A DNA stretch of 64,000 nt from Garra rufa (GCF_049309525.1 NC_133362.1:39969642-40033641), one strand, 5' to 3'. Shown: positions 11,119 to 22,424, numbered from the stretch's first letter. Program-made: numbers and translations. Notes: generated by a model not told the origin, from the letters alone.

Positions 11119-11890
11119 AGTGGTGTGGGAACCAGAACCGTTCTGAAGGAGTATGCTGGACTGCTTTTCCTTTACTATCTGGTTTAAATTATGTAGAAAA
11201 ATAAAATTAAATTACAAAACTTGTTTACAAAACTAAGCCTTTATAAAGACAATCAAATAGTTTGTCAGAATTGAGTCTGTTTTCCAAACTTTTGTCTGAT
11301 GTATAAAGACATCGGTGCATGAAAAACCATCTAAGAAAATGACAGCATTTAAAGTAAGCTTGATTTATTTATTCATAATCGTTCATCATTTATCAACATT
11401 CATGATGTATTATGCACTGATGAAATTTATATTTAAAAGCTTTTCCTCCAGAATGTTTTATGTGCAAGAAAACCTTGTCAAATTATAATGACAAATTATT
11501 TTTACAGCCAGTAAATTGCGTTTGTGATTAACTTTTCAAAAGCTTGGACACCCCACCCAGTTTATAATATAATGTTTACATTTTAACTACATTAAAAAAA
11601 GTTGTGTCCCAGACTTTTAATGAATAATCTGGGGACGGATTCACAAAACAGAAAAAGAATGCTCCAAGAAGATAATGACAGCTTTTGTGTTTGGATTATT
11701 ATTACCATAATAATCATAATAACCATGTGCATTACTTTTTCTCATTTGGTTAAAGCAGAGCCACTAAAAACCTCCAGTGATATAACAGCTGTATGTGTGA
11801 ACGTCCCATAAGAGATAGGATGTTTTTGGGAGGGTGGGAGAGCTGAGGGAAGGTTTTCACCCTGTCTTCTCTCTTGTGTGACCTATACAG
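11119..11890. other. AT-rich qki intron stretch
   Basis: No repeat family or exon is recognised. A pyrimidine-rich run at 11860-11890 leads into the candidate exon that follows. Confidence 0.4.
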
Positions 11891-11994
11891 CATCCTCAAA
11901 GGCCGAAGAGCTGCCCCTCTACCTGGGCTTTCAGACCTGTCACATTCCCATCACAGTCCAGCGCGGAGAGCCAACCGGTCGGCCTCCCTTTTAA
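11891..11994 (+). CDS. Candidate alternative terminal exon of qki
   Basis: After a plausible acceptor (TTGTGTGACCTATACAG), the sequence continues the qki phase. The single G left by the exon ending at 7508 plus CA gives an alanine codon, then 33 codons to TAA at 11992-11994. The tail begins ASSKAEELPLYLGFQTC and ends RPPF. GC content rises sharply against the AT-rich intron and stays high to about 12110. It does not match the QKI-6 tail or the 14-residue mammalian QKI-7 tail as I remember them. An open frame of this length can arise by chance in GC-rich DNA, so this is only a candidate. Confidence 0.25.
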
Positions 11995-12811
11995 AGTGCC
12001 CCCTCTCTTCCCCCCGCCCCCTCCGACAAGCCCCTCCCTCACACCGCAGACACGCCCCCTGCCCCACCTCCCTCTTATCGGACTGGCTGGACTCCCCGGC
12101 CTCTGTCATTCTGTCTGTTTCTTTGAATCATGGTTTTTGTTTTTCTTTTTTTTTTTTTTGGTTTTGTACTTTTGTTTTTATCTGTAATGTGATGTTTTAG
12201 TTTTTGTATGTGTACAATGATGAGGGAGACAAAGCACTGAGCCCCAAAACTGCTGCACAAGCCTTTCTGGATGACCCCCATCCCTCAGTCTGAGCGGGCC
12301 GCATCAGGGTGAGGGGCATCAGGAGGGGCAACATGAGGATGGTGAGGGGACAGTGGGGCTCAAATGGGGGCTGCTTAAGTTGGGAGGGAAACTAATTGAA
12401 AAGGGGCATCTGTTGAAAGCCAGGCTGTTCTCAGAGCAGTTTTAGGACAGCTATGGTGGGGCAGTTTGGCTTAAATATCTAAAATGATAGTCACAGTATA
12501 TAATCAAACAGTGAGATTGCCTCATAATATGTTTTGCAGAGTTATCAAAGCCTTTTAATAACATGTTTGGGTCATAGTTTATCATAGTTATCTCTCTAAG
12601 GCATTGTTCAAACCACATGCATAAGTTGAATTGATGCATGAAAAAAAAAGTTATTTCTTAGTTGCTACATTGGGTATTTCTTTTAATAACGGATTATAAC
12701 TATTACAAATTTGATTAGCATATACAGCCAAATAGTAATTCATTTACATAGAACCCAAACTGCAAAGTGTAGATATGGATTGCATCTAAACCATATAAAT
12801 TCAGTCACATT
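11995..12811. other. C-rich then AT-rich qki intron stretch
   Basis: A C-rich segment (to about 12110), a T12 run near 12150 and G-rich text to about 12400 precede ordinary AT-rich DNA. If the candidate exon is real, this would be its 3'UTR. No AATAAA signal is seen close by. Confidence 0.3.
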
Positions 12812-13144
12812 TGTGACCCTGGACCACAAAACCAGTCATAAGGGTCAATTTAAGGACTATATTTATTTGGTACTATTGCAAAATCTGGAAACTATTTGAA
12901 AATCTTGAATCTGAGGGTGCAAAAAAATCTAAATATTGAGAAAAATGCCTTTAAAGGTGTCCAAATGAGGTCCTTAGCAATGCATATTACTAATAAAAAA
13001 ACTAGTTTTGATATATTTACAGCAGGAAATTTACAAAATATCTTCATGGAACATGATCTTTACTTAATGTCCTAATGATTTTTGGCAAAAAAAGAAAAAT
13101 CGATAATTTTGACCCAGTCTATTGCTAACAATATAGGGTCACAT
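12812..13144. mobile_element. TGTGACCCTGGACCACAAAA-type MITE, copy 3
   Basis: The left terminus is intact. The right end is reduced to AGGGTCACAT. It shares internal words such as ATGGAACATGATCTTTACTT with the other copies. Confidence 0.75.
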
Positions 13145-13487
13145 TTACTGAATAAAAAGAGTTTTGTGTCTGTTAATGTGTGTGAAATTGTAAAAAATAA
13201 TTTTCTAACTACTGTTATGCAAAGAAATAAGCTATTATAATCGTATTTCAGCTCTAAAGTATTTATACGTCTTTGTAGTATTTGTTGCACTGCAGTATTG
13301 CAGCTCTAGTAAATGTATTCAGAATTAAAATATTGAGAATTATGTTTAAAAAAAAATCTAAACACCCATATAATGACAATATGGGAAATTAAGCTACTTT
13401 GCAAAATATCTTAATAGAAAAAAAAAACTGTATTTCATTATATAATGTCACTTCTATTTGATTTTTGGTTCAAATATGATCCAGACA
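13145..13487. other. AT-rich intron stretch
   Basis: I see no exon, RNA gene or repeat family in it. Confidence 0.4.
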
Positions 13488-13885
13488 TACACTACCATTC
13501 AAAAGTTTGGGCTCAATAGGATATGTGTGTTGTTATTCGTCAAGGATGCATTACATTAGATTAATATAAATGCTGTTCCACAAAAATATGAAGCACCACA
13601 ACTGTTTTCGACATTGATTCTAATTTAGAAATGTTTCTTAAGCAGCAAATCAGCATATTAGAATGATTTCTGAAGGATCATGTGACACTGAAGACTGGAA
13701 TATTGATGCAGAAAAATCAGCTTTACCATCACGTGAATAAATTACATTTTAAAATATATTCAAATAAAAAGCTCTCAATTAAAACAATACAAATATTTCA
13801 CAATATTACAGTTTTTATTGTATTTTTGATCAAATAAATGTAGCAAGCATAGGTAACTTCTTTCAAAAACATTTAAAAATCCACA
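13488..13885. repeat. ACACTACCATTCAAAAG-type element, right terminus lost
   Basis: It begins TACACTACCATTCAAAAGTT and carries the family core GAAGGATCATGTGACACTGA. The expected inverted right terminus is missing. Confidence 0.65.
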
Positions 13886-13995
13886 TTTTTAAAAAAAAAG
13901 TTTATGCCCCATTGCCATCGCCTCACGAACTGTCCTAAAACGTGCTCCGTCTGACTGTGGTGTGTATTGCTTCCCCGAAAACCGTCAGTCCCGCC

Positions 13996-14001
13996 ACTAA
14001 T
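13996..14001 (+). promoter_or_regulatory. ACTAAT branch-point/QKI-site word before the QKI-6 exon
   Basis: CACTAAT lies 22 bases before the exon and is followed by the pyrimidine tract TTCCCCTTCCTTTATTCTTTAG. The adenosine at 14000 is a well-placed branch point. ACUAAY is also the QKI core, so the protein could compete with SF1 here. That last step is inference. Confidence 0.5.
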
Positions 14002-14023
14002 TTCCCCTTCCTTTATTCTTTAG

Positions 14024-14049
14024 GTGTGGCGTTCCCCACAAAAGGCTAA
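14024..14049 (+). CDS. qki: Quaking QKI-6-type terminal exon (coding part)
   Basis: Joined to the base left by the exon ending at 7508, this reads G-VAFPTKG and then TAA at 14047-14049. Mammalian QKI-6 ends in GMAFPTKG, so this is the QKI-6 tail with Val in place of Met. The acceptor is strong (TTTATTCTTTAG). QKI-6 lacks the C-terminal nuclear localisation motif of QKI-5 and in other vertebrates is found in both cytoplasm and nucleus, where it acts in translation and splicing. No transcript is available here, so use of this exon is predicted from phase and conservation. Confidence 0.9.
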
Positions 14050-14743
14050 ATGCGTTTCCCAGGATCCTCACTGAGCCCCTCATCCGATCTGAGTGTTAAC
14101 ATTCACACGCTTTCGTTTCACAGCTGCCTTGAGTGATGTTTGTTCAGAGCATGAATCCGGCCTAGCAGTCAGTCAGACACACTCCTGTTCGTTTACACTG
14201 GCTATTCCCAGAGCCCACAGCGGCTGTTCTTGTAATGCCATACATATGCCTCCATACTCGCACGTATTTCCCCAGGACTGTGCCACTGACTGCTACGCCT
14301 CGGTGTGGAATATAAGGAAAAAAAAATCGATTGTTCTGCTTTACTAATCACTTAAGTCATTGCCGTACATTTCTGTTCGCCTTTTTTTTGTACTCCAGGA
14401 GATGTGCCTAAACGTTGTTCTCTCTCAGAGAGTGACTTTATCAGTATTATATTTAAAGACACTGTCGCTCCAGCGCAAGATTACGTGACTAGTAAAGCTT
14501 CCCGTTGAGAGTGTGCACTCCTGTCTGTGTCCAAGCTACGCAAAAACCCACGGATCCACTGAGGATATTTGAATTTTGTACAAACACGTGTCGAGATATT
14601 TACACATGGGGGAAAAAAAGTATTATTTGTGCCTTAACTTGTATAATTTAAATGATTTGCATCATTGGGAAACCTGTGTGATTTGATTTATCTGATGGAG
14701 ACTGTGAGGTTTGACTGATCTGATGTTATTGCAATCCAAGCAG
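14050..14743 (+). other. qki: 3'UTR of the QKI-6 form, or intron of the QKI-5 form
   Basis: The stretch follows the QKI-6 stop and precedes the QKI-5 exon. It is free of recognised repeats. ACTAAT occurs again at 14343-14348. No AATAAA is seen, so the QKI-6 message probably runs on beyond it. Confidence 0.55.
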
Positions 14744-14818
14744 GTGCAGTGACAACTAAAGTTCGAAGGCACGAAATGCGCGTCCATCCTTACCAAAGGG
14801 TAGTGACCGCAGACAGAG
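14744..14818 (+). CDS. qki: Quaking QKI-5-specific exon with nuclear localisation motif
   Basis: This 75-nt exon, entered after one base of a codon, encodes GAVTTKVRRHEMRVHPYQRV and ends VTADR plus one base. RVHPYQR is the conserved STAR nuclear localisation motif that makes QKI-5 the mainly nuclear isoform. The acceptor is GCAATCCAAGCAG, which has a weak pyrimidine tract, and the donor is GTTAGT. The weak acceptor compared with that of the QKI-6 exon upstream suggests that inclusion needs help, which fits regulated alternative splicing. The exon connects in phase to 23597-23613. Confidence 0.95.
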
Positions 14819-15373
14819 GTTAGTTTAGTTCATGTGCTTCTATTCATTACCAGTAGCAACTCACTGTTGGTCCTGATCTGTTGTGAAGCATGTGCAGTTT
14901 GAGCATGTGCCATCCACAGCTTGAATTCAGTACACTGTGCTGTGTTTGTTTTAAACCCCTCAGTTCACACACACACACACACACACACATAAACACACAC
15001 ACATGGTCTTTCCTGCGCAGGTGGAGTGGTTGACTTCATTCCATTATTTTGATGACCTTATGATTTCAGCATGATGTTGATGACAAATAATGGAGCTATT
15101 CATGTGAACATGGGCTTTATTCACCCCATTACGCTCTACATTTCCAGTTTTCTCTAGTTATGCAAATAGGCTTTTTATATATTAACTCTCGAAACATTTG
15201 GGAGCCTTTTGAATAGATCATGAATGCGTCCTTTTTAAATGAGCTAAAGTAATTACATGTAATGTGGATATACAAATACAAAACACAGTGATTGCAATAA
15301 TGCGTGTTAAAATCCACGTTCACTATCAATAGGTTATAGGCCTTTCAAAACAGAAGATGCCATTAGGAGAACT
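14819..15373. other. QKI-5 intron start with a CA microsatellite
   Basis: A (CA)n run of about 24 bases lies at 14966-14989. The rest is AT-rich DNA with no repeat family that I recognise. Confidence 0.5.
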
Positions 15374-15403
15374 TTAAAGCTGAAGTGTGTCATTTTGTCA
15401 ATG

Positions 15404-17264
15404 TTAAAGGTGACATATCATGAAAATCTGACTTTTTCCATGTTTAAGTGCTATAATCATCTCCACAGTGCATGTACCAACCTAGAAAATGTGAAAAAAC
15501 AACCCAGTTTTTGGTAAGCCTTTCTCTGCAAGCTTGTGAAATACCGTCCCTTAATCTGCACGTTTCCACCCACGGTGCTGCCATTTTGTTTTCGCAAACG
15601 ATAACTTTGTACCAATTCTAACGCCATGTCAAAAGTTTGAGGAAGGCATGTTAACTGTTCTGTCTTTGGCTGCACAGACGGCCTCAGAACACTATTTATA
15701 GTCCCAGCCTCAGTGGAGACAAGAGAGCAGTGGATTTATTGATTTATTTACTGTATATTATGCTGCTACCATACAGATCTAATATAAACATCTAATTTGA
15801 CAACATTTTGTTCCCAGCTGTTTACCTTCACACACATAACCAGCTGTTTTTGTAAACATAAACTTTTAACGTAAACTTGTGTATTTGACAGTTTAAGCGC
15901 AATAAGACATGAAAGTCTTAGTTTAGTACTCACATGCCATGTGACAGCCGCTTTCTGTGTGCGTGCTTCGGATATGTGCGCTCAGAAACTCCGAAATCAG
16001 AAGTTTAAAGGACAACTATTGCCAAAATGCAACCTGGGCTGTTTTTTTTTTTTTTTTACTTTAAACGAGACAAACATATATCTAAAAGCATTATTACGAG
16101 AAACGAGCCGTTTTTGAGATTGACCGTGATTTCGTTTTATTTTTCAATGGCCGGTGAATGGGAGTTCTAAGGGCATAACTTTGAGCGCATCAAAATCGAT
16201 ATTTCTACAACACTATGAAGGCTCGACACGCCATGAAACTTTGCTCGAAGTATCGCCTGGGTCTCTACACATGAACTCGAGCACTGAGAACATTGTTTGT
16301 GTACACAGAGTTTACTAAAAAGAAAGGTTTTGAACAACTCACTTTCACTGTTTGAGTTTCCGCTCACGGCCGTCTTGCCAGTCAACTCGTGTTGATCTCC
16401 GAAAGCGAGGATGGATAGCTCCTAAAGCATATTTCCATATAAATGCACGGCTAATTTGTTGTTTTGTCGCAAGTGAAAAACAATATTAACCTTCTAGTTG
16501 TAAAAAGAGCCTCATATAAGCCTAATATTTCGTCCTATGGAGTCCATTCCTTCGCATTCAGAGATTGACACTTCTTGACTGGCAAGACGGCCGCGAGCGG
16601 AAACCCAAACAGTGTAAGTGAGTTGTTCAAAACCTTTCTTTTTAGTAAACTCTGTGTACACAAACAATGTTCTCAATGCTCGAGTTCATGTGTAGAGACC
16701 CAGGCGATACTTCGAGCAAAGTTTCATGGTGTGTCGAGGCTTCTTAGTGTTGTAAAAATATCGATTTTGATGCGCTCAAATTTATGCCCCTAGAACTCCC
16801 AATCACCGGCCACTGACCACAAAACTAAATCACGGTCAATCTCAAAAACGTCTCGTTTGTCGTATTTATGCTGTTAGATATATTTTTGTCTCGTTTACAG
16901 TAAAAAAAAAAACAGCGCAGGTTGCATTTTGGCAATAGTTATCCTTTAAACTAATATGGTTTAAAACGCATGATTTTAACATGATGGACATGATAATCAA
17001 AACAGAACATATGTTTTTTTAGCAGAGCATCTGAGGTACGAACTGTAAGGGCACAGTTCTATTCTGGAAAAGGGGGTGGGAGCAGCAAAATCATTTGCAT
17101 TTAAAGAGGCATGCACGAAAACAACGTGTTTCTGCTTCTACTCAAAATAGCCATTTTTAAAATGATATAATAAATGATCTTTGAACTGAAACTTCACAGA
17201 CACATTCTGGGGACTCCTGAGACTTATATTACATCTTGTAAATAACATAATAGATCTCCTTTAA
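15404..17264. mobile_element. Middle element (TTAAAGGTGACATATC ends)
   Basis: It starts TTAAAGGTGACATATCATGA and ends ATAATAGATCTCCTTTAA, an inverse with mismatches. The text after the start is a common cyprinid repeat. No coding capacity is seen. Confidence 0.6.
16002..16952. mobile_element. Foldback element with two long mirrored arms
   Basis: Arms of roughly 400 bases face each other around a centre near 16480. The ends are AGTTTAAAGGACAACTATTG and CAATAGTTATCCTTTAAACT. Both arms contain an open 72-codon frame, one on each strand (16167-16385 - and 16575-16793 +), which are nearly identical because they are the same sequence mirrored. They are not genes. Confidence 0.85.
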
Positions 17265-17497
17265 AATATATGCAGTCATAATTATTTGTAAGCCATTTTT
17301 AGGTTGATTCCCCTGGAAATGTGTAAAAGCCACAAACGCTGACTACTTCAAAACAATGACTGGTTTGTTTGAGCACATTAACACTAACTTGACCAATGAC
17401 ACAATGTTAGTAACAGGACAGTATAAAAGCAGGCATTATTTTATGCAGTTCTGTTTGATAACACTAGTGGTGTACAAATTACACACTTCAGCTTTAA

Positions 17498-18055
17498 TGA
17501 AAGGAAACACTGCCTTCACTAAATCTGTGTATTTATGGGTACATCCTGGCCATTTTAATATTTATTAATTAATTGGTTAAGATGTGTTGAAATAATAATG
17601 TAATACGATGTTATTGGCAGTTTTCAAAAATTGAGTATGCAGTCTTGTATGAATAATGTGAATATTTTCTGTACCACCAACTGACCTGAGATATATATAT
17701 ATTTTTAAAATCATAATCTTTTGAGAACAATTAATGGTCTGATGAACGGAAAAGTGTGGGACCATTAGTGGAAAGGCCATTTTTATTTAATAAAAAGATA
17801 CAACTTATGTTTTCAGAGTAACAATTTTAGTATAAAGTTGACTTGACAAATTAACACACATGTAATAATGGCTTAATATCTGGTTTGTCAGCAATGTTCT
17901 CCCATATGATTTTAAAACCATCAGATGAGCATCTTAAGCTTCAGTGATTCATATCGTTTCTTCGTTTATCCAAATTCAAATTATTTCCAGGTTTAAATAA
18001 TATTTTAAATTGGATTTTTTTAAATTTGACCCCACCACGTTATGGTTACTAAAGA
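17498..18055. other. AT-rich stretch of the QKI-5 intron
   Basis: I see no gene or repeat family in it. Confidence 0.4.
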
Positions 18056-18470
18056 TTATTCCACTTCCAAAATAAAAATTTCCTGATAATTTACTCACCC
18101 CCATGTCATCCAAGATGTTCATGTCTTTCTTTCTTCAGTCGCAAAGAAATTATGTTTTTTGAGGAATACATTCCAGGATTTTTCTCCATATAGTGTACTT
18201 CAATGGTGCTCAATGGAAAGAAGAACAAATCCCTTTACAAAAGTGTACAGAGTATGCATGCACATCGCAGAGCTAGACAAGACAAGCATTTGTGGTTAAA
18301 ATTGTACAAATATAATTTTTTTTTTAGAAAATGACCAATCGTTTCACTAGATTAGACCCTTATTCCTCAGCTGGGATCGCTTAGAGCTTTGAATTGCATT
18401 TTGAAACTGCTTCAATCCGTTGAGCACCATTGAAGTCCACTATGGAGAACAATTGTGTTTTTCTCAAAAA
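18056..18470. repeat. AGTTCAC-type element, internal part
   Basis: It contains the family words CATGTCATCCAAGATGTTCA, TTCTTCAGTCG and CCATATAGTGTACTTCAATGG, with the inverted form at the right. The terminal repeats are degraded. Confidence 0.6.
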
Positions 18471-19700
18471 CCTAAACTCACTGAACAAAACTGAAAAGCA
18501 ACTCTCAGTATTGCCACAATCTCTAATATTTTCCTGTTCACATGCATCTAAGTGCATATAAATTCATGTGGCGCAGGTTAGACATTTATGTGTTTGTGTA
18601 TGTGTATGTGTGGACATGGTTACTGTTACAGATGTTTGCTAAAGCTGGCAAAATGACCACAGATGTCAAGCAGATCAGATACTGAGATTGCTTCCTCTCT
18701 TTTAATGTTTTGTTTTTCATATCCTTTTTGTGCTATACATGTTTTATATAACGGAACTACTGCTTTTGAGAACCCATTTTTGCACAGAGCTTCAAGATTT
18801 CCAATCTGTGCGTTTGTACTGGACCACACGAATCACTTTTTTATTTCAGCTGTTTACTTATTATTTTATTATTATTATTATTATTTCCATCTGTCAATAT
18901 TTGCCTCATTTGATAAAGAGATTCTATGTGGCATAAGCCTTTTATTTTGCACTGAATACGTCAGAAACGTTCATCTCCTCTGCTCTCCGTGAGTAGACAT
19001 GTTGAAAAAGTGAAACCTACATCGAACCTCAGACCATGAAACTGAAATGAATCTGTCGAGTCTTACGGTTGACCACTGCCGAGTGGACGATAATGTCAGC
19101 GCCGCTCTGCGGATGTGATCGTGTCAGAGTATAAATGCATTTAAGAGAAGAAAAAAGAAAAACTCCACTTGATACCTTTTTTTATGTTTTACTGTAAGCT
19201 TCTTTTGATTTTTTGTTGTCGAAAAGAAAATAGTATTTACTTGTGGCTTTTGAAATATATATAAAAATATATATCGAAAAAAATATATAAAGCAGGAATG
19301 TATATGAATTGTCAAAATCTACTTGTATTTTGGAACAGATAGCAATGGTTATTATAGAGGGCTATTTGTAGGAAAGAAAAATATGCATCATAGCAGCTTT
19401 ATAGCACCATGTTAGAAAATTTCCTATATTTTTGGATATATGTTAGGGCTTTATATATGAATGACAGGACTTTTTCAATGTTTATATGCAAAAGCATTTT
19501 ATATTATGTGTCCTGTGATTTGTCAGTAGTCTGCAATGCTGAGGGCAATGGCTAAAAGTCCCACAGTTTGAATTTCCGTGGCTATTATGCTAGAAAATAC
19601 CGTGTAGTGTTGCTTTGTACCATTAAGGCCAAGATTTTTATGTTGTTGTAAATAGAACAAAAAAGAATTTCAAAAGGCAATAAAAATTTGTATTGAGTAA
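18471..19700 (+). other. qki: Probable distal 3'UTR of a qki isoform
   Basis: Repeat-free, AU-rich sequence ends in a canonical polyadenylation signal. The wording near the end (TGTTGTAAATAGAACAAAAA) resembles what I remember of vertebrate quaking 3'UTRs, but I cannot verify that. If correct, the QKI-6 message has a 3'UTR of up to 5.6 kb that spans the QKI-5 exon and several transposons. Confidence 0.4.
19679..19684 (+). terminator. Polyadenylation signal AATAAA
   Basis: AATAAA lies within AAAGGCAATAAAAATTTGTA at the end of the repeat-free stretch. It would serve the QKI-6 form. Confidence 0.45.
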
Positions 19701-20330
19701 AAAAACTCTAGCAGTTGTTTTGGCCCTAAATTATTTCTGACTAAATTTCTCAAACACTGATCTTCCATCTCCATCATATCTTAACGCTCAATGCTGAAAC
19801 CTCTTAAAAGCTCTAGTGTTTAATAGCAGTCAGGTAACGCTGTGACCTTCACTGACTGTCCTCAGATCTCTCCTCTCATTTCATTAGCAGCTGCCTCTCT
19901 CATGGCCGGTCACACTAGACTCGCTCCCATTCATACACGTGCGACCGTCAGCATATGCTTGGAAGTTCACTGCCTTTCACTACGAAGTTTAGGGTTGTGA
20001 ACTCATCTAAAGTCATAAAGCGAAAAGACGTTTGCGCAATAGAGGATCCTAAACCTCAGATTGACCTCACGGCTCAATGCAAATAAATGAAACCTTTTCA
20101 AATTCCACAGCTGCATGATTTACACTGTTGTGGGAAAGTGAACCAGGTCTCACAGGAAGACGTAACTATTTTACGAGCTGTTGATTTTGTATGAATCTGT
20201 ACAATGTGAAACAGCATTTATAGAAAAAAAAGCATGAAGGCCTGCCCCTAACTCCACTTCTAAAGCCACTAATTTGCCAAAAGGTAAAATAGTTACGAAG
20301 AACCATGAGATTGTGGAAAGATCACTCGCT
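19701..20330. other. Unassigned intron stretch
   Basis: Mixed sequence without a recognised repeat or exon. Confidence 0.35.
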
Positions 20331-20588
20331 ACACTCTTAAAAATAAAGGTGCTTCACGATGCCATAGAAGAACCTTTTTTGTTTAAATGGATCCATAAAG
20401 AACCTTTAACATCCGAAGAACCTTTCTGTTATACAAAAGGTTCTTTGTGGCGAAAGTGGGCTCTTCAGATTATAAAAAGGTAAGAAAGAGATGGTTCTTT
20501 CAAGAACCTTTCACTGAATGGCTCTTTGTGGAACCATAAATGGTTCTTCTATGGCATTAATGTGAAGCACCTTTATTTTTAAGAGTGT
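20331..20588. mobile_element. ACACTCTTAAAAATAAAGGT palindromic MITE, copy 1
   Basis: Exact inverted ends ACACTCTTAAAAATAAAGGT and ACCTTTATTTTTAAGAGTGT enclose GGTTCTTTGTGG-type text, so the whole unit can fold on itself. Copies are at 25005, 42584 and 54501, with a variant at 32707. Confidence 0.85.
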
Positions 20589-20922
20589 GCTTAGATTATG
20601 CTGTCCAGATCCAAACCCAACATTTGAATTGAAGTGAATCTACAATCAAACCCAAATTTATTCAGACATCTTTAACATTTCTTACATTATCACAGTTTAC
20701 TCACTATAGTTTAGAAAATGGTAATAAAATATGACAAGATCTCAAGAATCAAACTGTGTCAAATGATCAAAATGAGAATTAAATTAAATTAGGTAAAACA
20801 AATTAACTTATTAAATTAGTTATCTCCTTACTTATCCAGTTAATTGATTACATTGATAATTGCAAATATTTTTTTGTATTACAAGTATTGTATTTGTATT
20901 ACCGGTTTCAAAATTATTGTTT

Positions 20923-20953
<31 letters not shown>

Positions 20954-22202
20954 GACATATTAGAGGCAAATGTTTTTACCGAGGGGACTTTGTGTATCTC
21001 ATTTTGTCACTCCATAATTCAGAATAAACTTAGAACAGACAGAAAATTATGTATTTTTACCATTTTTATGTGAACAAATCTCTCTGTAAAAACCTTCAGG
21101 ATATAGACAGGAATAAAAATGTAAGTTTAGGGTGTGTAAGTGTTACTGAAGTGGAGATTTATGGCTCAGTGTAAGAGAAAAAACTCATTTTAAGAAAATG
21201 TCCTTTAAAAATATGTATTGTAATTAAAATCTATTGACACAAATAGATAAAGTGCTGTAAAAGAAACACTTAACAGTGTCTTTGGGGTGTTTTCTTTTCA
21301 TTAGTCTGGAAAAACACTTTATGAAACACCAAAAAGCACAAAATCTCAAACTTGACAGGTGCATGAAAAAACGCTGTTTTTGCATGCAGTGTCTCCCCTT
21401 AATTTTGTTCAGTCTGTGGTGTAAAAAGTTTCATTAATTTTACTGGTAGTCCACTGTATGTTTATGATATGTCACAGTTTACTTTATTTTTCTATCCTCA
21501 CTTACATAAATCAACTATAGTGTCCTGCACCCACTAGTAAAAAAATATCAACAATTATATCTGGTGTCTGAATCATTTTCAGTTTGACTGTATTTGAACC
21601 AAATTTGAATGCTTTAAGTGAATCTAGAGCAGAGCATGACATCACATCCTGTCTAGTGTGACCGTACCTTCAGTCTCTCCATTCACTTGACTGCTACTAA
21701 CCATTAGACACATTTGCCACAGCTGTATTCCTTTGTATTTTCCAGAGTGTTTTCTCTCTTGATTTCTTCCTTCTTAACATATGACCTGTCAGGATAGGCT
21801 GTTCCTCATGCTGTGTGTAAAATCATGCTTTTACCTCATGATTTTACTCTGTTACAAAGATGAAGACCAACAGTTCTTCCATGGCTCTCACATTCAGTCA
21901 ACCCACAGCATAACTTATTATTTAGACTTGAAACATACTTTGCGCAAGAACGTAAACCAAACAGCTTCTGATATTGTAAGCATTATTGTGAACTCTTCTT
22001 CTATGGCGACTTTTCCCACTTCATGTCTGCTACTCTCATGACAAAACAATAGTTTAGAAGCAAATCTTACAGAGCGAATTAGTTAAAGCGGAAGTCTTTT
22101 TTTTTTTTCAAAAGAAGCATAAATTGCAAAAATTTTCAAACTGGCTTCTAGAATACTCCCATGTTTTTAGTTGAAGACAGAAAGTCCCACCCTCAAATAC
22201 CA
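20589..22202. other. AT-rich QKI-5 intron stretch
   Basis: It includes a T27 run near 20925-20953. No repeat family or exon is recognised. Open frames here lack domain signals. Confidence 0.4.
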
Positions 22203-22396
22203 TTGTTGAAAAAAACAGCATATGCTGGTTAGGGTGGTTTAGATGTTGGGATGCTGGTTTAAGCTGGTCCTTTGCTGGTTTATGCTGGTCCTTAGGAGGT
22301 TTTTGCTGGTCCTTGACCAGCAACACGACCAGCTAAAACCAGCATCCCAGCATTAAAACCTACCTAACCAGCATATGCTGTTTTTTTTCAACAGGG
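22203..22396. mobile_element. AAAACAGCATATGCTGG palindromic MITE
   Basis: The left AAAAAACAGCATATGCTGGT is mirrored by CCAGCATATGCTGTTTTTTT. The interior is made of CCAGC/GCTGG words. A relative with CCCTG ends is at 37575-37841. Confidence 0.75.
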
Positions 22397-22424
22397 ACCA
22401 AGTCAAAATTTCAAATTCCAGTTG

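Larger units (their letters stand above)
15374..17497. mobile_element. Outer MITE (TTAAAGCTGAAGTGTG ends) holding nested elements
   Basis: The left end TTAAAGCTGAAGTGTGTCAT is mirrored by ACACACTTCAGCTTTAA at the right end. A short intact relative is at 27469-27683. The interior is filled by the element at 15404-17264, which in turn holds the foldback at 16002-16952. Confidence 0.65.

Noticed and set aside
22208..22395. CRISPR-like spaced repeats of CCAGC/GCTGG
   Set aside because: The repeats are inverted and irregular, without uniform spacers. The unit has inverted ends and is a MITE in vertebrate DNA.
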